From the NCBI GenBank assembly GCA_020025915.1, contig JAHHRH010000002.1, positions 1 to 64,000 on the forward strand: 64,000 nt of DNA. Direction: 5' to 3'. Shown in pieces: positions 58,333-64,000 of this stretch; the stretch's first letter is position 1; each line of letters starts with the position of its first letter. Under the pieces are notes generated by a model, which ran no database searches, was not told the DNA's origin, and saw only the letters and a program-made list of their open reading frames with translations. The stretch comes from Sutterella sp. Lineage in GTDB: Bacteria > Pseudomonadota > Gammaproteobacteria > Burkholderiales > Burkholderiaceae_F. The position numbers were made by a program, and so were the translations under genes.

Positions 58333-59883
58333 TTAAGCTTCGCCCTCTTCGACGATGGGCGTTTTGGTGATCTTGACGCGTTCAATACGATTGCGAGTCA
58401 CTTCAGTCACCTCAAAGATGAGGCCAGACTCTTCAAGGCGCTCACCCTTTTGAGGTAAACGTCCCCAGCGGTCAAGCAGCAACCCAGCTAAGGTCACGTA
58501 GTCACCGTCGTCACACTTTAAGTCATCGACACCACAGGTTTGTTCGACCAAAAAGAGTTCAACACTCCCTTCAGCACTCCAACCACCATCGACCTTTTCA
58601 ATCGAGAGTCGATCGCCTTCATCAGGGAAATCGCCCGCAATGGCTTCAAGAATGTCATGCGCCGTCGCAAGGCCCTGGATCACACCAAATTCGTCGGCAA
58701 CCAACACCAAAGAACTTTGAGAACTCTTGATGTCTTGCATCAAACGAATCACGTTGATGGTTTCGGGCACCATCAGAGGCTGGCGTTTGCTCGCACGTTC
58801 AGCCAATGCCTTCGAATCTGGTGCCATGCCAATAAAGTCCTTGGCCTTAATCACACCGATCACGTTTTCGAGCGTACCATCGCAGACCGGGAAGCTACTG
58901 TGCGGCATATCCTTCACGCGGCTCATATTTTCTTCAAAACTACGACGCACATTCAACCAAGCAATTTCGCTTCGCGGCGTCATGATGGTTTTGATGCTAC
59001 GTTCAGCCAAGGTCAAGACACCTTCGACCATATGTCGCTCTTCTTGGGCAAAGCTTTCAACACCTTCAGACACGTTTTCGGTCACGGTTTCATCTTTGAC
59101 CGGCGGCGTACGAGACATCAAACGTACAATCGCAGAGGTCGTACGTTCACGAAACGGCACACGAGCCAGATTCTTCGACGCGTTACGTGCGGCCAACTGG
59201 TTAAAGAACTCAATAAGAATCGAGAATGCAATCGCAGCGTAGAGGTAACCCTTTGGCAGATGAAAGCCCAAGCCTTCGGCAATGAGGCTACAACCAATCA
59301 TCAAAAGGAACGACAAGCAAAGGACAACCACCGTCGGATGCGAATTCACAAAGGTAGTGAGCGGACGACTTGCAACAATCATCACAATCATGGCAACTAC
59401 CACAGCGGTCATCATGACGTAAAGGTTATCCACCATACCGACAGCCGTAATGATGGAGTCAAGCGAAAAGACAGCATCAAGGACGAGAATCTGCGCAATC
59501 ACAAACCAGAAGCCGGCTTTTCCTTGCGAAGCGCTTTCCGTATGAGGCAACGCCTCAAGACGCTCATGGAGTTCAGTGGTAGCTTTATAAAGAAGGAAGA
59601 GACCACCGCCCAACAGAATCAAATCTCTCAGAGAGAAAGGATGTTCCCAGATCGAGAACACTGGGTCGGTGAGTGCGACAAGCCAAGACATGATGGACAA
59701 AAGTCCCAAGCGCATCACGAGCGCAAGGCCTAAGCCCATATAAAGCGCCTTATCCTGCTGAGAGGCCGGCAGCTTTTTGGCAATAATGGCAATGAAAACG
59801 AGATTGTCAATCCCGAGAACAATTTCAAGAACGATTAGGGTAATCAGACCCACCCAAATGGTCGGATCAAGCAAAAATTCCAT
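58333..59883 (-). CDS. TerC-family membrane protein fused to CBS and CorC domains
   Basis: 516 residues from the ATG at 59883; a longer in-frame version adds a non-homologous leader. The N-terminal TerC domain has about seven helices and the metal-site motifs LEIVLGIDNLVFI and LDAVFSLDSIITA with paired acidic residues. A CBS pair follows (IMTPRSEIAWLNV, VIGVIKAKDFI, VLVADEFGVIQGLAT), then a CorC/HlyC-associated domain. This is the YegH/YoaE-type combination, linked to manganese or other metal export in some bacteria. Ion identity is inferred. No clear ribosome binding site is seen. Confidence 0.9.
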   Translation of the reverse strand: MEFLLDPTIWVGLITLIVLEIVLGIDNLVFIAIIAKKLPASQQDKALYMGLGLALVMRLGLLSIMSWLVALTDPVFSIWEHPFSLRDLILLGGGLFLLYKATTELHERLEALPHTESASQGKAGFWFVIAQILVLDAVFSLDSIITAVGMVDNLYVMMTAVVVAMIVMIVASRPLTTFVNSHPTVVVLCLSFLLMIGCSLIAEGLGFHLPKGYLYAAIAFSILIEFFNQLAARNASKNLARVPFRERTTSAIVRLMSRTPPVKDETVTENVSEGVESFAQEERHMVEGVLTLAERSIKTIMTPRSEIAWLNVRRSFEENMSRVKDMPHSSFPVCDGTLENVIGVIKAKDFIGMAPDSKALAERASKRQPLMVPETINVIRLMQDIKSSQSSLVLVADEFGVIQGLATAHDILEAIAGDFPDEGDRLSIEKVDGGWSAEGSVELFLVEQTCGVDDLKCDDGDYVTLAGLLLDRWGRLPQKGERLEESGLIFEVTEVTRNRIERVKITKTPIVEEGEA

Positions 59884-60043
59884 TGTAGTACAAGAAGAAA
59901 GCACCCGACCCGCGGATGCTCGGAGCGCGACAAGCAAGTCGATTCTCATCAACTGCGCGAAAAATAGTCGCGTTCGATAAAATTAGCACATTTTTGAGGA
60001 CTTGCTCCTCATTAGAAGACGGAATTTTCCCGAATACCCACTT

Positions 60044-60571
60044 ATGAGTCTCACCGAAACCTTGCGCCACAGTGTTATCACTGACTGTCTTACGATCCCT
60101 TGTCAACCGATCAAAGGTTGCCCTATTGTGCTTGACACAAACGTCATCCTCGATCTGATTTTTTGGCACGACCCTAAGGCCGAGCCGATTCGCCAAGCTT
60201 TGGACACAGGTCTCATTACCGTCCTTCGTGACGAAGAAACCATCATTGAGCTCGCTGAAGTCCTTGCTCGACCTCACTTTTTAGGCGATGAAACCAAAGC
60301 CATCGAAGCGGTCAAAGCCTGGTGCCAGCAAACGGCACATATCGACAACGCAGCGATTGCTACCGCCCAAGACCATATCAGTGTGCGTTGTCGCGATCCA
60401 TTGGATCAGAAGTTTTTAGTGTTGACGCTCGCTGGCAAAGCGCCTTTATTGGTCACCCAAGATAAGCTGGTGCTCAAAGCCGGTAAAAAGATGGCACGCT
60501 ATGGCACGATCACCATAAAACCAGACGGCGTACCTGCTGCTTTTGTTGCTCTTAAGCTACAGCGGCCTTAA
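60044..60571 (+). CDS. PIN-domain protein of the putative toxin-antitoxin family (COG1569 type)
   Basis: 175 residues from the ATG at 60044. The PIN nuclease core opens with IVLDTNVILDLIFW (Asp31), has DEETIIELAEVL as the second acidic element, and ends with RDPLDQKFLVLTLAGKAPLLVTQD, carrying the last acidic residues. Family members are annotated as toxin RNases, but no antitoxin gene lies beside it: the upstream gene is the divergent TerC-CBS gene and the downstream one a convergent small peptide gene. The stop overlaps that peptide's stop. It may be a solitary RNase or a broken pair. Confidence 0.82.
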   Translation: MSLTETLRHSVITDCLTIPCQPIKGCPIVLDTNVILDLIFWHDPKAEPIRQALDTGLITVLRDEETIIELAEVLARPHFLGDETKAIEAVKAWCQQTAHIDNAAIATAQDHISVRCRDPLDQKFLVLTLAGKAPLLVTQDKLVLKAGKKMARYGTITIKPDGVPAAFVALKLQRP

Positions 60572-60672
60572 TTAATCGCGTAACGCACCATCGAGACCAC
60601 GTTAACGAGTACCCAAAGGGCCACCATCGCAAAAGCCACATAAATAGCACCGCGCATGAATTTGCGAAGCAT
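60568..60672 (-). CDS. 34-residue single-span membrane peptide
   Basis: A reading frame of 34 codons starts at the ATG 60670-60672 with GGGAG six bases upstream and ends 60568-60570. The product starts MLRKFMRGAIYVAFAMVA and continues with a hydrophobic stretch to VNVVSMVRYAIN: a basic N-terminus and one membrane helix. Its last codon overlaps the stop of the PIN gene on the other strand. Such peptides include type I toxins and small helper proteins, but I do not recognise this one. The good ribosome binding site and helix favour a real gene; the short length leaves doubt. Confidence 0.6.
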   Translation of the reverse strand: MLRKFMRGAIYVAFAMVALWVLVNVVSMVRYAIN

Positions 60673-61094
60673 GCTTTACTCCCAAAAAAGCCAATAAAAG
60701 GCCGAACATTGTAATCGATATGCGTCGTTTGGCGTTTGAGCGCTGGTCTCAAGCCTTGGAAAACCCTTGTTACTGATACACATCAAAACAAGTCTTACGT
60801 CCATGACACAGGGCTTTCAAGGCAATTCGTTAAAAAGGTATTGTTATTTTCTAAGCAATCTACGATCCCCTCTTTACGTTAGTCGCTCATAACTCACTCG
60901 ACCGATGTGCGCGTACAATGGCATTTCGGGTTCCTCCTGAGGTCTCGAGACCGGGTCTTTTTTTATATATACATCTTTTTATTGCAGGGTCGTTTCCTAG
61001 TGTCCGCATCCTGCCACCCGGCCAAAACAAAAACAAGCTAATGGCCAACATCACGCATGTTGTGTCCTATTCAAGCATCATCGGGAGTTCTATC
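60673..61094 (+). other. Long leader region upstream of the AlsT gene
   Basis: About 420 bases without a supported gene. TACAAT at 60914-60919 could be a -10 element, but no -35 is clear. Next comes the perfect palindrome GGTCTCGAGACC (60941-60952), then GGGTC and seven T, a weak terminator-like structure in the leader. I looked for a glycine-riboswitch pattern because such genes are often controlled that way and did not find it. Confidence 0.4.
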
Positions 61095-62603
61095 GTGGAT
61101 CAAGCCACACACATTGTGCAGAGCATTAATAGCCTGCTCTGGGGCATTTATTGCCTCATCCCGCTCTTAGTCGGAACGGGGATTTACTTTACGTGGAAGC
61201 TTCGCTTCGTACAAATTCGCCGCTTTACCAAAGCGATGAAGCAAGTCTTCGGTTGCATCAACCTCTTTGGCAAAAAGGCCGACAAAGACGGGATGTCCTC
61301 CTTCCAGTCGCTCGCCACGGCCATTGCTGCTCAGGTGGGCACGGGTAACCTCGCTGGTGTCGCCACAGCCATTGCCATGGGTGGTCCTGGTGCCATCTTC
61401 TGGATGTGGATTGCGGCCTTCTTTGGGATGGCCACGATCTTTGCCGAAGCTGTGCTCGCGCAAATCTACCGCACACGTGACTCACACGGCCATATCACGG
61501 GCGGTCCCGCTTACTACATTAGCCAAGGGTTGGGTAGCAAGACCTTAGCAGCCTGCTTCTCCGTCGCCATTATCATTGCGCTCGGTTTCGTGGGCAATAT
61601 GGTGCAAGCAAACTCCATCGCTGACGCCTTTAAGACGGCTTTTGGTATGCCGACCTGGTTGTCTGGCATCCTGGTCTTTATGCTCGCTGGCTTCATCTTC
61701 ATTGGTGGCATTCGTCGCATTGCTTCGTTTGCAGAAAAGATGGTGCCCATCATGGCTGTGGTATACATCATCGGGTCACTCAGTATCATCTTTACGAACT
61801 GGGATGGCGTCTTTAAGGCTCTTGAAATGATCCTCGTCGGTGCCTTTGACCCAGTCGCTGCCACTGGTGGCGTGATTGGAGCTGGTATCAAAGAAGCGAT
61901 TCGTTATGGTGTGGCGCGCGGTCTATTCTCTAACGAAGCTGGGATGGGTTCGACTCCGCACGCCCACGCTGTCGCTCGTGTTCGCCATCCTGCCGAACAG
62001 GGTTTGGCTGCGGTTGTCGGCCTTTTCTTTGACACCTTCATCGTGGTCACAATGACCGCCTTCGTGATTCTTTGCACGGGCGCACTCGACGGAACGACGA
62101 CGGGTATTTCGCTCACGCAAAAGGCCTTTACACTGGGGCTGGGCTCGATCGGTAACGGGTTCGTCGCAACCTGCTTACTCTTTTTTGCCTTCACGACCAT
62201 CATTGGTTGGTACTTCTTTGCTGAGCAGAACGTCAAATATCTATTTGGCGTTCGTTGGGTATCGGTCTACCGTGTGCTTGTCTTAGGCTTCATCATGCTC
62301 GGCTCCTTCTTGCACGTGACCCTGGTTTGGGAGCTCGCCGACCTCTTTAATGGTTTGATGGTCATTCCGAACGTCATTGCCTTGATTGGTCTCTCAAAGC
62401 TCGTAGGTCGCGCCCTGGAAGACTACGACACGAAGTTTACGCAAGGTCTCACACCTGAGTTTGGTGAACTTGCACCCAAGCCCGTCGTTGAAACTCCGAC
62501 GCCAGAAGAACAAAACAACTGTCGTCCGGCACACCATCGTCGTCAAGGGTCGCTTCGCAATCGCTTCCGCCGTCGCTCTCGCACGACAATCAACAAAGAA
62601 TAA
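61095..62603 (+). CDS. AlsT-family Na+/alanine (glycine) symporter
   Basis: 502 residues from the GTG at 61095, chosen because GGGAG lies just upstream and it gives the usual short N-terminus before LLWGIYCLIPLLVGTGIYFTW. An in-frame ATG at 61041 is possible but has no ribosome binding site. Family motifs are FQSLATAIAAQVGTGNLAGVATAI, SNEAGMGSTPHAHAVA and LCTGALDGTTTG. AlsT/DAACS carriers bring in alanine or glycine with sodium. A Lys/Arg-rich tail of about 30 residues ends the protein. The gene is monocistronic with a strong terminator after it. Confidence 0.93.
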   Translation: MDQATHIVQSINSLLWGIYCLIPLLVGTGIYFTWKLRFVQIRRFTKAMKQVFGCINLFGKKADKDGMSSFQSLATAIAAQVGTGNLAGVATAIAMGGPGAIFWMWIAAFFGMATIFAEAVLAQIYRTRDSHGHITGGPAYYISQGLGSKTLAACFSVAIIIALGFVGNMVQANSIADAFKTAFGMPTWLSGILVFMLAGFIFIGGIRRIASFAEKMVPIMAVVYIIGSLSIIFTNWDGVFKALEMILVGAFDPVAATGGVIGAGIKEAIRYGVARGLFSNEAGMGSTPHAHAVARVRHPAEQGLAAVVGLFFDTFIVVTMTAFVILCTGALDGTTTGISLTQKAFTLGLGSIGNGFVATCLLFFAFTTIIGWYFFAEQNVKYLFGVRWVSVYRVLVLGFIMLGSFLHVTLVWELADLFNGLMVIPNVIALIGLSKLVGRALEDYDTKFTQGLTPEFGELAPKPVVETPTPEEQNNCRPAHHRRQGSLRNRFRRRSRTTINKE

Positions 62604-62624
62604 CGTTCTTTAGCATCTAAATGC

Positions 62625-62668
62625 ACGCCCTCGATTTCGACCTTCGAAATCGAGGGCGTTTTGTTTTT
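62625..62668 (+). terminator. Terminator after the AlsT gene
   Basis: A long, almost perfect stem (15 bp or more, from 62625 and ending 62659) with a short loop is followed by TTTGTTTTTG. It is one of the strongest in the window. Confidence 0.9.
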
Positions 62669-62698
62669 GTCGCATCGTCGGCGTTCTATTTGCCCAAA

Positions 62699-62737
62699 GA
62701 AAAAGCAGTGACCTCATAGCGAAATCACTGCTTTTTC
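62699..62737 (-). terminator. Terminator after the entericidin-like gene
   Basis: A stem of about 12 bp (62699-62711 with 62725-62736) ending in poly-T on both strands lies 6 bases after the lipoprotein stop on the minus strand. Confidence 0.8.
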
Positions 62738-62742
62738 AAAAG

Positions 62743-62931
62743 TTACTTAGCAGGGGCTTGGCTTGAGGTTTGGCTCGAAGAACCACCGCCACTACTCCCT
62801 GCGCGTTCGAGCGCAGAACCGACATGTTCAGCCCCCTTCTTAAGGTCAGTACCGAAACCCGCGACGGTGTTACAGCCTGCAAGTACGATGGCACCGCTCA
62901 CAATCATGGCGGCAAGCACAATCTTTTTCAT
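62743..62931 (-). CDS. Entericidin A/B-like small lipoprotein
   Basis: 62 residues from the ATG at 62931, with AAGGAG upstream; an in-frame start 11 codons earlier reads through that site. A lipoprotein signal peptide (MKKIVLAAMIVSGAIVLAGC, lipobox LAGC at Cys20) is followed by TVAGFGTDLKKGAEHVGSALE, the entericidin hallmark, then a Gly/Ser/Gln-rich tail. Entericidins are small envelope lipoproteins, described in E. coli as a toxin/antidote pair; only one copy is present here. It lies 40 bases downstream of rmuC on the same strand. Confidence 0.88.
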   Translation of the reverse strand: MKKIVLAAMIVSGAIVLAGCNTVAGFGTDLKKGAEHVGSALERAGSSGGGSSSQTSSQAPAK

Positions 62932-62971
62932 GTTTTTCTCCTTATTTGGCCTTTTGAAAGGCATAATAGGC

Positions 62972-64000
62972 TTAGTTTAGCCCTTGGGAAGCCCGATCGG
63001 TGTCAGACTCAGGTTTTTTCTCGCTTACCGACATCGTTTGAGTTGTTTCCGTGAGTAAACCGACGGTTTCGATCGCGCTCATTTTCTTTTGCATGACGTT
63101 TTGGCGCGTCTTCATCGCATCTAGACTCGATTGCGCTTCACTAAATTTCTTTTGCACCTTCGCAAAGCCATCGGCAAACTGCAAGAATTCACCCTTCACT
63201 TCACCAAGCACCTTCCAGACTTCACTACTACGCTCCTGAAGTGCCAAGGTCACAAAGCCCATCTGCAAACTATTAATCAACGCGCTCACCACAGTGGGAC
63301 CAGCCGGCGTGACGCGATAGTCACGTTGCAGACGTTCAAAGAGCCCTGGAATACGAATGACTTCAGCGTAAAGCCCTTCACTAGGCAAATACATCACTGC
63401 AAATTCTGTCGTGTAGGGTGGCTTCACGTACTTATCGTGAATAGACTTCGCCTGCACCAAAACAGCTTTTTCTAGACCACTGCGCGCTTGAGCGGCCTTA
63501 GTCGCGTCGGCGGCGTCTTCGGCCTCTAATAGACGAGCATAGTCTTCAACCGGGAACTTCGAATCGATCGGCAACCAACAAGGCACATCTCTTTCGGCGC
63601 CCGGCATTCTGACCGCAAAGTCAACCACTTGATTGCTCCCAGGAATCACTCGCACCTGCGCCTCAAACTGATTGAGAGTCAAGATGTTACTCAGGATCGT
63701 TTCAAGTTGCGTTTCACCAAAGGTGCCACGCGTCTTCACGTTTGTGAGCACCCCCTTGAGGTCACGCACGCTCGCAGCCATCTGTCGCATTTCACCCAAA
63801 CCTGTTTGCACAAGGCCTAACTTTTCGTCCACGGTCTTAAAGCTTGCCGTCAAACGATCAGCTAAGGTGCGATCCAACTTTTCTTGAACCGTCGCTCGCA
63901 TTTCTTCGAGTTTCACTTCGTTGGCTGTACGCACCTTATCGAGGTTCGCGTCAACCGTTGTACGAATCTCGTTAAATTTCCCTTCTAAGCGCGTACCTAA
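62972..64000 (-). CDS. rmuC: DNA recombination protein RmuC (5' end outside the window)
   Basis: The 3' part of rmuC, open to the window edge; in-frame sequence (RLEGKFNEIRTTVDANL) continues past 63934, so the GTG there is not the start. The visible 342 residues hold the end of the N-terminal coiled coil and the RmuC nuclease-like domain: RGTFGETQLETILSNIL, WLPIDSKFPVEDYARLLEA, and EFAVMYLPSEGLYAEVI. RmuC limits recombination at inverted repeats and is predicted to be a nuclease. The entericidin-like gene follows after 40 bases, presumably in the same transcript. Confidence 0.92.
   Translation of the reverse strand, partial: LGTRLEGKFNEIRTTVDANLDKVRTANEVKLEEMRATVQEKLDRTLADRLTASFKTVDEKLGLVQTGLGEMRQMAASVRDLKGVLTNVKTRGTFGETQLETILSNILTLNQFEAQVRVIPGSNQVVDFAVRMPGAERDVPCWLPIDSKFPVEDYARLLEAEDAADATKAAQARSGLEKAVLVQAKSIHDKYVKPPYTTEFAVMYLPSEGLYAEVIRIPGLFERLQRDYRVTPAGPTVVSALINSLQMGFVTLALQERSSEVWKVLGEVKGEFLQFADGFAKVQKKFSEAQSSLDAMKTRQNVMQKKMSAIETVGLLTETTQTMSVSEKKPESDTDRASQGLN

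Noticed and set aside
58540..59733. Long plus-strand open frame opposite the TerC-CBS gene
   Set aside because: It is a mirror of the coding strand with a His/Arg-rich, implausible product; the minus-strand gene has clear domains.
60673..61094. Glycine riboswitch before the AlsT gene
   Set aside because: None of the conserved glycine aptamer segments could be found in the leader.
1..64000. tRNA, rRNA, CRISPR arrays, prophage
   Set aside because: No cloverleaf-like T-arm context, rRNA segments, regularly spaced repeats or phage structural genes were seen.

Overview
This window reads as a chromosomal segment of a betaproteobacterium, most likely a Sutterellaceae (Sutterella/Parasutterella-type) gut organism. 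That is an inference from gene content and order, not from a marker gene search: fimV-truA ... accD-folC-SPOR-cvpA, a divergent rluD/bamD pair, yceD/yceF, and several amino-acid and peptide uptake systems with almost no sugar metabolism. Base composition is close to balanced, genes are densely packed on both strands, and most operons end in clear intrinsic terminators. No rRNA, tRNA or CRISPR array was seen.

Layout. 1-45: the 5' end of a group II intron running off the left edge. 117-11377: yceD, then on the + strand yceF (Maf), an RsmI-like methyltransferase, an unrecognised membrane-anchored protein, a 1852-residue alpha-2-macroglobulin and pbpC. 11386-19177 (- strand): rhodanese, cvpA, SPOR protein, folC, accD, truA, fimV; the trpF/B/A and purF genes that usually sit in this cluster are absent. 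19178-23323: a decayed accessory island with two oppositely oriented IS110-family relics, a focA-type channel and an internally deleted group II intron. 23324-26575: rimO, pgeF, rluD (-), whose start codon overlaps that of divergent bamD. 27441-37370: MFS transporter, HDAC-family hydrolase, mltB, FAH-family hydrolase, pssA, an AbgT transporter, pepT, and two translationally coupled CYTH proteins. 37451-44957 (-): a compact phosphoethanolamine-cellulose operon bcsA-bcsB-bcsZ-bcsG. 45389-46941 (-): psd and a SIMPL protein. 47404-54190 (+): three tandem NSS-family amino-acid transporters, a coupled small membrane protein, an EFR1-type flavodoxin/ferredoxin and an RlmD-like methyltransferase. 54203-64000: DinG/YoaA helicase, a coiled-coil periplasmic protein, nitroreductase, TerC-CBS protein, a solitary PIN protein facing a 34-residue membrane peptide, an AlsT symporter, an entericidin-like lipoprotein and the 3' part of rmuC.

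How it fits together. pssA and psd together give phosphatidylethanolamine, which is the phosphoethanolamine donor for BcsG and the main lipid of the envelope in which FimV, MltB, PbpC, alpha-2-macroglobulin, BamD and BcsB act. The three NSS transporters, AbgT, AlsT and PepT point to life on amino acids and peptides. The most interesting points are the Bcs operon (no bcsC or regulatory bcs genes beside it, a BcsA PilZ domain that has lost cyclic-di-GMP-binding residues, and a terminator-like hairpin in the bcsA leader), the NSS cluster with its coupled small membrane protein, the tandem CYTH pair, the 34-residue membrane peptide overlapping the PIN gene, and two group II introns that entered after the same TTTTATG flank.
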